A stretch of 16,131 nucleotides of DNA from an uncultured Pseudomonadota bacterium (GCA_903860085.1 CAIOPD010000031.1:1-16131); one strand, 5' to 3'; positions 7,434-14,900 are shown, numbered from the stretch's first letter. The notes: generated by a model from the letters alone, not told the origin. Translations and numbers: made by a program.

Positions 7434-8051
7434 ATGTTTACAGGCATCATACAAGCAGTAGGTTCAATTCAAAGCGCGACAACCGCTGATGATGACGTTA
7501 AGTTGCGCATCAACTGCAATGATTTAGATATGCAAGATGTCAATATAGGTGACAGTATTGCGGTCAATGGCGTCTGCCTAACCGCTGTCAACTTTAGCGC
7601 CCGGCATTTTGAGGCGCATGTTTCTAAAGAAACATTATCTGTCACTACTGGCTTAGGTTCAGACAATATAGGGCACGCGGTTAACCTTGAAAAAGCGTTA
7701 AGACTCAGCGACCGTCTTGGCGGCCATCTAGTCAGTGGTCATGTTGATGGCATCGCAACAGTGCTGGAGTTTGAACAACTTGGCGACTGCTGGAAACTCA
7801 CATTAGAAGCGCCACGAACAATCTCTAAATACATTGCAGCCAAGGGATCGATTTGCGTGAACGGTGTCAGCCTGACCGTGAATAGGGTCATTAGCAATGT
7901 GTTTACGATGAATTTAATCCCGCATACCCTAAGCCATACCAATCTGCAATTTTTAGTGGTCGGAAGTCGTGTTAATTTAGAAATTGACCAGATTGCCCGC
8001 TATGTAGAGCGTATGACTGAATGGGCGATCGACAATCCAAAGAAAGAATAA
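7434..8051 (+). CDS. ribE: riboflavin synthase, alpha chain
   Basis: Riboflavin synthase converts two 6,7-dimethyl-8-ribityllumazine molecules into riboflavin and a pyrimidinedione in the cytosol, working as a trimer. The 205-residue chain has the family's internal duplication, with one lumazine-binding barrel at about 1-97 and a second at 98-195. The diagnostic start MFTGIIQAVG, the repeated VNGVCLTAV / VNGVSLTV pair and GGHLVSGHVDG are present. It opens the rightward operon and is followed by ribBX after 20 bp. The usual neighbours ribD, ribH and nusB are absent here, so the rest of the pathway must be elsewhere. The symbol ribC is used for the same enzyme in E. coli. Confidence 0.95.
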   Translation: MFTGIIQAVGSIQSATTADDDVKLRINCNDLDMQDVNIGDSIAVNGVCLTAVNFSARHFEAHVSKETLSVTTGLGSDNIGHAVNLEKALRLSDRLGGHLVSGHVDGIATVLEFEQLGDCWKLTLEAPRTISKYIAAKGSICVNGVSLTVNRVISNVFTMNLIPHTLSHTNLQFLVVGSRVNLEIDQIARYVERMTEWAIDNPKKE

Positions 8052-8071
8052 GAAAGATTAAATGGCATAAC

Positions 8072-9196
8072 ATGAATATAAGCACAACAAATACTGAACC
8101 CACCATTAGCCCCGCTGCAGAAATTATTGCAGAAATTAAACGCGGCCATATGGTGGTATTGGTGGATGATGAGCATAGAGAAAATGAAGGTGATTTAGTC
8201 TTAGCTGCCGAATTTGCAACCGCAGAACATATCAACTTTATGGCAAAATTCGGGCGCGGCCTGATTTGTCTCACGCTGACGGAAGCACGTTGCCACCAAC
8301 TTAACTTAACCAAAATGGTACAAAAAAATGGCGCTCGTATGGGCACCAACTTTACGGTATCCATTGAAGCTGCTGAAGGCGTGACTACAGGCATTTCAGC
8401 AGCAGATCGCGCTCGCACCGTGCAAGCCGCTGTGGCCAAAAACGCACAATCACAAGACATCGTAAGCCCTGGTCATATATTCCCGCTAGCGGCGATGGAT
8501 GGAGGCGTGCTCGTTCGCGCTGGTCATACAGAAGCTGGTTGCGACTTGGCATACTTGGCAGGACTAGAGCCTGCCAGTGTAATTTGTGAGATTTTAAAAG
8601 ATGATGGCAATATGGCGCGCCTTCCTGATCTCATGCTATTTGCCGCCGAGCATCAACTTAAAATTGGTACTATTGCTGATTTAATTCAGTATCGCGCACA
8701 AAACGAAAGCTTAATTGAGCGTGCTGCGGAACGAATGGTGCAAACCCCTTATGGCGAGATGAAGCTAATCGCCTATACCGACAAAATTGCTAAACAAACC
8801 CATTTAGCCTTAATTAAAGGCACACCAACTCCTGAAAAAGAAGTGTTGGTTCGGGTACATGAGCCCTTATCTATATTTGACTTGCTTGACTCAAGTAGCT
8901 GCAGTCATAGCTGGAATACTTTAGATGCAATGGAAATGATTGCGAATGCTGATGTCGGCGTGATGGTGTTATTACATCAACAAGAAACCAGCGAAATGTT
9001 AGTCGAGCGTATTAAAGGTGCTGATCAAGCGGTACGCATCAATCAAGAGCTGCGCACTTACGGCATAGGTTCACAAATTTTATTAGATTGCGGTGTAGGC
9101 AAAATGAAATTACTTGCGACACCTCGCAAAATGCCAAGCATGGCTGGGTTTGGCTTGGAAGTAACTGGTTATTTGGGGGCAGATAAAAATGCTTGA
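8072..9196 (+). CDS. ribBX: 3,4-dihydroxy-2-butanone-4-phosphate synthase with degenerate GTP cyclohydrolase II domain (RibBX type)
   Basis: The N-terminal half converts ribulose 5-phosphate to dihydroxybutanone phosphate for riboflavin synthesis. The ATG at 8072 gives 374 residues; an ATG at 8021 would overlap ribE by 31 bp and add an atypical tail. RibB motifs are intact: DDEHRENEGD (32-41), GRGLICLTL, GVTTGISAADR and the GHTEAGCDL loop. The C-terminal half (from about 214) aligns with GTP cyclohydrolase II. The zinc-cysteine region reads RVHEPLSIFDLLDSSSCSHS, with the first cysteine replaced by Leu and the third by His, and the EGRNIGL segment is ETSEML. That half is therefore probably not a cyclohydrolase. 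RibBX proteins of this kind are known in proteobacteria, and a separate RibA would be required. Confidence 0.88.
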   Translation: MNISTTNTEPTISPAAEIIAEIKRGHMVVLVDDEHRENEGDLVLAAEFATAEHINFMAKFGRGLICLTLTEARCHQLNLTKMVQKNGARMGTNFTVSIEAAEGVTTGISAADRARTVQAAVAKNAQSQDIVSPGHIFPLAAMDGGVLVRAGHTEAGCDLAYLAGLEPASVICEILKDDGNMARLPDLMLFAAEHQLKIGTIADLIQYRAQNESLIERAAERMVQTPYGEMKLIAYTDKIAKQTHLALIKGTPTPEKEVLVRVHEPLSIFDLLDSSSCSHSWNTLDAMEMIANADVGVMVLLHQQETSEMLVERIKGADQAVRINQELRTYGIGSQILLDCGVGKMKLLATPRKMPSMAGFGLEVTGYLGADKNA

Positions 9197-9222
9197 TTTT
9201 AGCTATATTAATCAAATCACTA

Positions 9223-9231
9223 TGATAGAAT
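9223..9231 (+). promoter_or_regulatory. possible extended -10 promoter just before algH
   Basis: TGA-TAGAAT ends 8 nt before the TTG start at 9240, repeating the layout seen at lolC and ribE. An overlapping TATGAT (9221-9226) is an alternative -10. No convincing -35 exists and the gap to ribBX is only 43 bp, so this may be an internal operon promoter. Confidence 0.35.
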
Positions 9232-9239
9232 AACGCCCA

Positions 9240-9815
9240 TTGGAAAATATCAATCTTACCGGTCACTTTCTTATCGCAATGCCTGCATTGACTGACCCTT
9301 ATTTTTCAAAATCAGTCACATTCATCTGCACACACAATCAAGATGGCGCCATGGGCGTTATGATTAACCGTCATACCGACATTACCTACGAAACCTTATT
9401 TGAAAAAATCAAGGTTGAACTGCACGACAGCATCGTAGCGCATAAATATGTAATGTATGGCGGTCCAGTTCAGCCTGAACGTGGCTTTGTCTTGCATCAA
9501 CCAGCAGGTGAATGGGATAGCACCATTACCATTGCCGAAAATACCGCACTCACCACATCTAAAGATATTTTGGAGTCGGTCGCCATTGGCGTCGGTCCGG
9601 AAAAAATGTTGCTCACACTAGGTTACGCAGGCTGGACGCCTGGGCAACTAGAACAAGAGATTGCAGCCAACTCTTGGCTAACGGTACAAGCCAAAGATGT
9701 AGAAACTCTGCATAAAATTTTATACGATACTGCAGATGACGATAAGCTCAATGTCACCTTAGCCTTGCTAGGGGTTGATCCGGCCATGTTGTCCGATGTG
9801 GCAGGCCACGCCTAG
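9240..9815 (+). CDS. algH: AlgH/YqgE family protein (UPF0301)
   Basis: This is a cytosolic protein of 191 residues in the AlgH/YqgE family, named for an effect on alginate production in Pseudomonas; its biochemical role is unknown. The conserved opening HFLIAMPALTDPYFSKSV, then NQDGAMGVMINR, GGPVQPERGFVLH and LGYAGWTPGQLE identify it. The start is TTG at 9240: a stop lies 9 bp upstream and no other start precedes the conserved HFLIAMPAL block. No ribosome binding site is visible. Its stop overlaps the GTG of ruvX by one base (TAGTG). The yqgE-yqgF pairing is very widely conserved. Confidence 0.93.
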   Translation: MENINLTGHFLIAMPALTDPYFSKSVTFICTHNQDGAMGVMINRHTDITYETLFEKIKVELHDSIVAHKYVMYGGPVQPERGFVLHQPAGEWDSTITIAENTALTTSKDILESVAIGVGPEKMLLTLGYAGWTPGQLEQEIAANSWLTVQAKDVETLHKILYDTADDDKLNVTLALLGVDPAMLSDVAGHA

Positions 9816-10303
9816 TGCAAGCACTTCAAACACAAAGCGTTCATGGTCAACTAATCGACAATGAAAAAATTTATCTGGCCGAAGCAGTACTTAAAAGTAC
9901 GGTCTTATGTTTTGACTTTGGGGAGCAACGCATAGGCGTTGCTGTTGGGGAGCATCTGCTAGCAAGCGCCAACCCACTGACCACTATAGACAACGAGAGT
10001 AATGACATACGCTTCACCATTATTAGTCAGTTGGTACAAGAGTGGCAGCCAAAATTACTAGTAGTCGGTCTGCCGTTAAGCCTAGACGGCGAAGAAACCA
10101 ATGTGAGTCAGTTATGCAAAAAATTTGCACGGCGCTTAAACGGTCGCTTCAACATTCCCGTACTGCTAATTGATGAGCGTTATAGCTCAGTAGAAGCTAG
10201 TTCTATGTTAAATCAAAGCGGCATTAAAGGCCGAGCGCAAAAAGTCATGCTTGATCAAGTCGCAGCGCAAACCATACTACAAAGCTATTTTGATAGCTTA
10301 TGA
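9815..10303 (+). CDS. ruvX: putative pre-16S rRNA nuclease / Holliday junction resolvase-like protein
   Basis: YqgF/RuvX is an RNase H-fold nuclease implicated in 5' maturation of 16S rRNA. The catalytic strand FDFGEQRIGVAVG places the first acidic residue at D34. The second acidic motif is in LLIDERYSS, and DQVAAQTILQSY near the C-terminus carries the third. At 162 residues it is longer than the usual 138-150 because of about 28 residues before the first strand. The GTG at 9815 is the only ordinary start codon available before the fold begins, so the extension is probably real. It is coupled to algH by a one-base overlap and followed by pyrR after 19 bp. Confidence 0.92.
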   Translation: MQALQTQSVHGQLIDNEKIYLAEAVLKSTVLCFDFGEQRIGVAVGEHLLASANPLTTIDNESNDIRFTIISQLVQEWQPKLLVVGLPLSLDGEETNVSQLCKKFARRLNGRFNIPVLLIDERYSSVEASSMLNQSGIKGRAQKVMLDQVAAQTILQSYFDSL

Positions 10304-10322
10304 ACAATACGAATGAGGCCTA

Positions 10323-10892
10323 ATGAGCGCAGCAGACATTAAATTACCTAACGCAGAGCAACTGCTTAACGACTTAGCACATAAGATTGAGCCTCTATTA
10401 CAAGCGAATACAGCGCTGGTTGGCATACAAAGCGGTGGTGCTTGGTTAATGCAAAGGCTATTAGTATTGCTCGCTGATAGCATCAGCACGCACGCAATAG
10501 AACATGGAACTTTAGATGTGTCCTTCTATCGTGATGACTTTGCGCAACGTGGCTTAAAGTCTGAAACCCGGCCCAGCCAAATTCCGTTTGATGTAGATAA
10601 CAAACATATCATTTTAATTGATGATGTTTTTTACACCGGCCGCACTACACGCGCAGCCATGAATGAACTATTTGACTACGGACGCCCTGCCAGCATTACC
10701 TTAGTGGCTCTGGTCAATCGAGGCGGACGTGAATTGCCAATCGCGCCACAAATTGTTGGCATTGACGTGCCTTTAGATGCAGAACAAAATCTGCAACTAC
10801 TTCAACATAGCAACGGTACATTGTATTTAGCATTACAACCCAGTTTAAGCAGTACCCCTTCATCCACAATAAAAACAGACTCGCATGAATAA
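10323..10892 (+). CDS. pyrR: PyrR bifunctional regulator / uracil phosphoribosyltransferase
   Basis: This 189-residue type I phosphoribosyltransferase has the PRPP-binding motif [17 protein letters not shown] and the upstream [12 protein letters not shown] segment typical of PyrR. PyrR makes UMP from uracil and, in Firmicutes, attenuates pyr operons by binding mRNA. Here only 19 bp separate it from ruvX and 8 bp overlap pyrB, so there is no space for a classical PyrR attenuator in front of either gene. A GAGG ribosome binding site lies 4 nt before the ATG. The order pyrR-pyrB-pyrC' matches Pseudomonas. A tail of about 15 Ser/Thr-rich residues ends the protein. Confidence 0.93.
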   Translation: MSAADIKLPNAEQLLNDLAHKIEPLLQANTALVGIQSGGAWLMQRLLVLLADSISTHAIEHGTLDVSFYRDDFAQRGLKSETRPSQIPFDVDNKHIILIDDVFYTGRTTRAAMNELFDYGRPASITLVALVNRGGRELPIAPQIVGIDVPLDAEQNLQLLQHSNGTLYLALQPSLSSTPSSTIKTDSHE

Positions 10893-11853
10893 TCCGCAAC
10901 TAGATCAAGACGGACGCTTACGACACCTACTTTCGATTGAAGGCTTGCCGAAAAAGATACTTAATCAAATTCTAGACACCGCTGAATCATTTGTTGGCGT
11001 GGCTGAGCGAGAAGTTAAAAAAGTGCCTTTGTTACGCGGAAAAACCGTGTGCAACCTCTTTTTTGAAAACAGTACGCGAACGCGTACTACGTTTGAAATT
11101 GCTGCTAAACGACTGTCGGCTGACGTCATTAGCTTAAATGTGAATTCTTCCTCGCAATCTAAAGGAGAAACCATATTAGATACTGTGGATAATCTAATTG
11201 CTATGCACGCTGATATGTTTGTAGTGCGCCACTCTCAATCTGGTGCTGCTCACTTTATTGCCAAGCATGTGCCACCGCATATCCACGTAATTAATGCGGG
11301 TGATGGTCGCCATTCTCATCCGACACAAGGTCTCCTTGATGTATTTACCATACGTAAGTACAAGCCCGATTTACACAATTTAAGAGTAGCCATCGTCGGC
11401 GACATTCTGCATTCGCGAGTAGCGCGTTCAGAGATTCATGCGCTGACTTCATTAGGCGTACCTGAAGTGCGTGTGATTGCGCCTAAAACTTTACTCCCAG
11501 CACAAGTGGAGAAATTAGGTGTGCATGTTTACCATGACATGAAAGCGGGCTTAAAAGATGTGGACGTCATAATGATGTTGCGCCTACAAAACGAGCGTAT
11601 GAGTGGCGCTATGCTCCCTAGTGCACAGGAGTATTTTAAAACCTACGGCCTAACCCAAGACAAACTACGCTTAGCTAAGTCAGATGCCATTGTATTGCAC
11701 CCAGGACCCATGAACCGCGGAGTGGAAATTGACTCTAGCGTAGCGGATGGCGCGCAATCGGTCATACTCCCACAAGTAACTTACGGAATCGCAGTGCGCA
11801 TGGCGGTAATGGCCATGTTGGCTGGGGGTCAAGGCGGCGGGACACAATCATGA
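10885..11853 (+). CDS. pyrB: aspartate carbamoyltransferase catalytic subunit
   Basis: PyrB condenses carbamoyl phosphate and aspartate to carbamoyl-aspartate, the committed step of pyrimidine synthesis. The 322-residue chain has the carbamoyl-phosphate loop [15 protein letters not shown] (about 53-67), the second lysine loop [21 protein letters not shown], and the aspartate-binding [11 protein letters not shown] near the C-terminus. All expected catalytic residues are visible. It overlaps pyrR by 8 bp and pyrC' by 4 bp (ATGA), so the three are translationally coupled. No pyrI regulatory subunit follows. The partner is the inactive dihydroorotase homologue, as in the dodecameric Pseudomonas enzyme. 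Confidence 0.96.
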   Translation: MNNPQLDQDGRLRHLLSIEGLPKKILNQILDTAESFVGVAEREVKKVPLLRGKTVCNLFFENSTRTRTTFEIAAKRLSADVISLNVNSSSQSKGETILDTVDNLIAMHADMFVVRHSQSGAAHFIAKHVPPHIHVINAGDGRHSHPTQGLLDVFTIRKYKPDLHNLRVAIVGDILHSRVARSEIHALTSLGVPEVRVIAPKTLLPAQVEKLGVHVYHDMKAGLKDVDVIMMLRLQNERMSGAMLPSAQEYFKTYGLTQDKLRLAKSDAIVLHPGPMNRGVEIDSSVADGAQSVILPQVTYGIAVRMAVMAMLAGGQGGGTQS

Positions 11854-13124
11854 AAATACATATTAAAAATGGTCGACTGATTGACCCTAAAAATAACATT
11901 GATGCCAAGCTAGATTTATTTATTGCTGCAGGCAAGATTGTCGCAATTGGCAACTCACCAGCAGACTTTGTTCCCAATCAAACCATTGATGCTAAAGACT
12001 TAATTGTATGTCCTGGTTTGGTTGATTTATCGGCAAGATTACGTGAACCTGGTGATGAATATAAAGCTAGCTTAGTGAGCGAACTCCAAGCGGCAGTGGC
12101 TGGAGGCGTAACTAGCCTGGCCTGCCAACCAGATACCGATCCTGTATTAGATGAACCAGGCTTGGTGGAAATGCTTAAACACCGCGCCAAACAATTGCAT
12201 CTTGCTCATGTTTACCCTTTGGGGGCGCTTACCCGCCAACTAGCAGGCAAGGTCTTATCAGAAATGGGCGAACTACGAGAGGCAGGTTGTGTAGGATTTT
12301 CACAAGCCAACACTGCGATTAGCGACACTCAGGTGCTATGGCGCGCCATGGAATACGCAGCTACTTTTGATCACACCTTATTTTTACATGCAGAAGAACC
12401 GTTTCTAGCAAAAGATGGGGTTGCCCATGACGGCGAGGTCGCAAGCCGATTGGGTTTAAAAGGCATACCTAGCCTTGCTGAAGTGCTAGCATTGGCGAGT
12501 ATATTGCGGATTGCTCAGGAAACTGGTGCGAAAGTTCATATCAGTCGTTTATCCACGGCTGAAGGCGTAGCCATGATACGAACCGCCAAGCAACAAGGCT
12601 TAAATATCAGTTGTGATGTCAGTGCTAACCACTTGCATCTAACAGAGCACGATATTGCATACTTCGATGCAAACTGCCACCTTAAACCACCACTACGCTC
12701 GCAGCGCGACAAAGAAGCCTTAAGTGCTGGGCTAAAAGACGGCACTATTGATGCGATATGCTCCGATCATAGCCCAGTTGATGATGATGGAAAATTAGCA
12801 CCATTTGCAGAGGCTGAGATTGGCTCGACGGGTCTGGAGTTATTACTGACATTAACTATAAAATGGGCATCTGAGCAAAAAGTAGATTTAGCGAGAGCCC
12901 TTGCCTATGTGACGCAAAATTCTGCACAAATTTTAGGTATTAGCGCTGGTGATTTAGGCGTCAATAACGATGCTGATATCTGCATTTTTGACGCCAACGA
13001 ATATTGGAAAGTGGGCGCCAACACATTGAAAAGCCAGGGGAAAAACACCCCATTTACTGGCTTAGAACTTGCAGGAAAAGTGAGAACTACGCTTGTGCAT
13101 GGCCAAATCGTTTTTCAACGTTAA
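11850..13124 (+). CDS. pyrC': non-catalytic dihydroorotase homologue PyrC' (ATCase partner)
   Basis: This 424-residue amidohydrolase-fold protein has the dihydroorotase frame PGLVDL-xxx-LREPG (55-68), but the metal-binding His-x-His reads Ser61-Ala62-Arg63. The FSDDG segment carrying another metal ligand reads FSQAN. The later His of FLHAEE, the His of KVHISRLS and the Asp of ICSDHSP remain. Without the HxH pair it should not hydrolyse dihydroorotate. Such PyrC' subunits are known in Pseudomonas, where they are needed to assemble active aspartate transcarbamoylase. The 4-bp overlap with pyrB fits equal production. An active dihydroorotase must be encoded elsewhere. Automatic annotation may label it simply dihydroorotase. 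Confidence 0.9.
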   Translation: MKIHIKNGRLIDPKNNIDAKLDLFIAAGKIVAIGNSPADFVPNQTIDAKDLIVCPGLVDLSARLREPGDEYKASLVSELQAAVAGGVTSLACQPDTDPVLDEPGLVEMLKHRAKQLHLAHVYPLGALTRQLAGKVLSEMGELREAGCVGFSQANTAISDTQVLWRAMEYAATFDHTLFLHAEEPFLAKDGVAHDGEVASRLGLKGIPSLAEVLALASILRIAQETGAKVHISRLSTAEGVAMIRTAKQQGLNISCDVSANHLHLTEHDIAYFDANCHLKPPLRSQRDKEALSAGLKDGTIDAICSDHSPVDDDGKLAPFAEAEIGSTGLELLLTLTIKWASEQKVDLARALAYVTQNSAQILGISAGDLGVNNDADICIFDANEYWKVGANTLKSQGKNTPFTGLELAGKVRTTLVHGQIVFQR

Positions 13125-13133
13125 TTGATTTCG

Positions 13134-13904
13134 TTAGGCGTTAGACTGCTCTAGGATTAACCCATTCATCCATAAATGATCAACGGCAAGACATTGTTTT
13201 GCACAAATATCTTGCAAGTGCTCCCAGTAGCGACCACTTTCAAAATGATAGCCTAAGTCAAGCTCAAGCCTTTTTGCTTGCTCTATTTGATCGGTGTCAA
13301 ATTTATCCATTGCAAGCTTCAGCTCCAACTCCACTTCAACACCATCATATTCGCTGAGCTGCTGGATACTTACTCTCGGAAACAACAACCGAGATTCTGG
13401 CAATTGTGACAAATTAAAACACAAGCAACCCTTTTGAAGCGCGTGATACATAAGCCTTGCTGATTTTGCTTCTAAAGATTGTAAAGTTACATCATCCCTT
13501 AATGGGTCAGCACTGCCTATTCCATAAAAATGCGTGGCTTTATCGGATAAACCGTAAAACATATCACAGCCAATAAAAACCAATATCTTTGGGCGTAAAT
13601 GTCCTAACGCCCAGTAACCAGCTGTATATGCCATAGTGCCACCGGCATAAACAAATCCACCAAATTCGTTTTGAATGTCCACATATTCTTTTGCAGTAAT
13701 AATTGACTGTTCAGAAGATACTAAGCTTGGCATATTTTCAACTGGAAAATCTTCTGGATGCACCAAGTAATCCCAATCATCTCGAACTCGCCAAGCATTA
13801 TTAATAGCCACTACATGGCTAAAGATAGATTTATCCCAAGCTCTTGCTAACAACGCATCGGGCGCACTGCCTATAATTAGAACTACATTAGCTTGTGGTG
13901 CCAT
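13134..13904 (-). CDS. hypothetical protein with Rossmann-like N-terminus
   Basis: I do not recognise this gene with certainty. It encodes 256 residues with no signal peptide or membrane helix, so it is probably cytosolic. The start NVVLIIGSAPDALL (6-19) looks like a beta strand and a glycine-containing nucleotide loop. Then come VVAINNAW (31-38), DYLVHPEDFP (45-54), VFIGCDMFYG (109-118) with THFYGIGSADPL (124-135), and FNLSQLPESRLLFPR (163-177). The C-terminal third is helical. The pattern recalls DUF115/MptE-like or GT42 sialyltransferase-like folds, but this is only a fold-level impression. It is convergent with pyrC', ending 9 bp away, and lies downstream of azurin after 232 bp. No strong ribosome binding site was found. 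Confidence 0.7.
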   Translation of the reverse strand: MAPQANVVLIIGSAPDALLARAWDKSIFSHVVAINNAWRVRDDWDYLVHPEDFPVENMPSLVSSEQSIITAKEYVDIQNEFGGFVYAGGTMAYTAGYWALGHLRPKILVFIGCDMFYGLSDKATHFYGIGSADPLRDDVTLQSLEAKSARLMYHALQKGCLCFNLSQLPESRLLFPRVSIQQLSEYDGVEVELELKLAMDKFDTDQIEQAKRLELDLGYHFESGRYWEHLQDICAKQCLAVDHLWMNGLILEQSNA

Positions 13905-13954
13905 TTTTTACTGTGACCAATTCCATCTATGATTAGTAGGTTTATATTGAGTAC

Positions 13955-13992
13955 TTTTTTGCATATTTTTTCAGCGTGGCGTGGATTTTTTT
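13955..13992. other. three helically phased A/T tracts
   Basis: Runs of six, six and seven T on the + strand (13955-13960, 13966-13971, 13986-13992) have centres 11 and about 20.5 bp apart, near multiples of the helical repeat. Such phasing predicts intrinsic DNA curvature. The tracts lie 51-88 bp upstream of the hypothetical gene's ATG, where they could act as an UP element. Confidence 0.4.
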
Positions 13993-14022
13993 CATGAAAA
14001 TGGAATCTACAAATTGAAAATT

Positions 14023-14043
14023 GCTAATGTTGTAAGGATTAGC
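14023..14043 (-). terminator. weak candidate terminator downstream of azurin
   Basis: GCTAAT-N9-ATTAGC forms a 6-bp stem 94-114 nt after the azurin stop, followed leftward by AATTTTC. The stem is AT-rich and the U tract short, so termination would be weak. This is the best candidate in the 232-bp gap at 13905-14136, which otherwise holds the phased A tracts and no supported gene. Confidence 0.25.
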
Positions 14044-14136
14044 TATCAGCCTTTCTTGAAGGAAGTTTAAATAACTGAAATAGCAATTACAGCATCACAG
14101 AAAACACATCCACGGTAATGCTGCAAAATACTTAAA

Positions 14137-14580
14137 TTACATGAACTTTACATTACCTTTCATTACGCCAGCATGGCCTGGGAAACTACAGAAAAACATA
14201 TAGCTATCACTTACTTTAACTTTACTTAGATTGAATTTTACAGAAGCAGACTCACCGCCACCTATTACTTTTGTATTTACTACTACGCGAGCATCATTAA
14301 CTTTAACGTAGTTATTGTCTAAGCCTGCTGCAGATCCGTCCATAAGCACTGCTTGCATGTCAGATGCTTTAGAAATCACTAAATTGTGACCCATTATATT
14401 TTTAGCCATGGTACCGCTATTTTTTAAATTAATGGTTACTTCAGTACATTTTTTGCTGATTACAATTTCCTTTAGGTTAAATGCCATGGACGCAGTTGCT
14501 TCAGCGTCAACTGTACACTCTCCCGCATATGCAACTGACGATATCAGTCCAAATAATAATGCTATTCCGGTTTTTCTCAT
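14137..14580 (-). CDS. azu: azurin, type 1 blue copper protein (periplasmic)
   Basis: Azurin is a soluble periplasmic electron carrier. The 147-residue precursor has a signal peptide with AYA at 17-19 and probable cleavage before G20, giving a 128-residue mature form. In mature numbering the disulfide cysteines are C3 and C26, and the copper ligands are G45, H46, C112, H117 and M121, with the loop FFCSFPGHAGVM. All fall at the positions of Pseudomonas azurin. AAGGTG forms a good ribosome binding site. It stands alone, with no methylamine dehydrogenase or nitrite reductase gene adjacent. In methylotrophs azurins can accept electrons from methylamine dehydrogenase; its partner here is unknown. 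Confidence 0.96.
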   Translation of the reverse strand: MRKTGIALLFGLISSVAYAGECTVDAEATASMAFNLKEIVISKKCTEVTINLKNSGTMAKNIMGHNLVISKASDMQAVLMDGSAAGLDNNYVKVNDARVVVNTKVIGGGESASVKFNLSKVKVSDSYMFFCSFPGHAGVMKGNVKFM

Positions 14581-14767
14581 GACTACACCTTTTAAAATAT
14601 TAATAAAAATGAATTACAAACCCTAGGAGCTATAAAATCTTAAAAAGTTGTAATTTTAATATTTATATTTATCGTGATTTAGTTTGCGACATATAAAATA
14701 AAAAAAGTAAGTTTGATTTAGCAAAATAAATCGTTGGTCAAAAAAGTTGCGTACTGCAATATGCGCA

Positions 14768-14787
14768 TTTAAAGAAAATTTTAATCT
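14768..14787 (+). repeat. imperfect copy of the inverted-repeat element
   Basis: TTTAAAGA-AAATT-TTAATCT resembles the element at 14816-14839 (TTTAAAGA...TTAATCT shared, with a 3-4 bp shorter centre). The two copies are 47 bp apart start to start. Together they could be tandem binding sites. The AT-rich context raises the chance of coincidence. Confidence 0.3.
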
Positions 14788-14815
14788 CGTCTGCCATGCT
14801 GTTACGAAAAACCTT

Positions 14816-14839
14816 TTAAAGATAGGAATTAATCTTTAA
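14816..14839. promoter_or_regulatory. 8-bp perfect inverted repeat upstream of yggS
   Basis: TTAAAGAT-N8-ATCTTTAA is a perfect inverted repeat with half-sites 16 bp apart. Its centre lies about 80 bp upstream of the predicted yggS start and about 250 bp upstream of the azurin ATG. It could be an operator; no known regulator was matched. Confidence 0.35.
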
Positions 14840-14891
14840 TGCACTAGCTTTAAAATATTGATATTCAGAACAACAGGACGTCTATACCTCC

Positions 14892-14900
14892 TGCTATAAT
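14892..14900 (+). promoter_or_regulatory. extended -10 promoter of yggS-proC
   Basis: TGC-TATAAT is a perfect -10 with a TGn extension. No good -35 lies at 16-18 nt, which TGn promoters can tolerate. The predicted start near 14907 leaves a leader of about 36 nt before the yggS ATG. Confidence 0.6.

Noticed and set aside
8021..8071. Longer ribBX start at 8021
   Set aside because: It overlaps ribE by 31 bp and adds a lysine/arginine-rich tail absent from RibB proteins; the ATG at 8072 fits family length.
7972..8460. 162-codon open frame antisense to ribE/ribBX
   Set aside because: It lies entirely opposite well-identified genes and its translation resembles no family; it is a shadow frame.
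13929..13997. 22-codon hydrophobic small ORF on the + strand
   Set aside because: No ribosome binding site or promoter, and its hydrophobicity is explained by the T tracts.
14098..14132. Inverted repeat CAGCAT / ATGCTG just after the azurin stop
   Set aside because: The stem is 6 bp with a loop of over 20 nt and no T tract, so it is not credible as a terminator.
14713..14726. FNR/Anr-like site upstream of azurin
   Set aside because: One half-site is TTGAT but the other is CAAAA rather than ATCAA; too weak in an AT-rich region.
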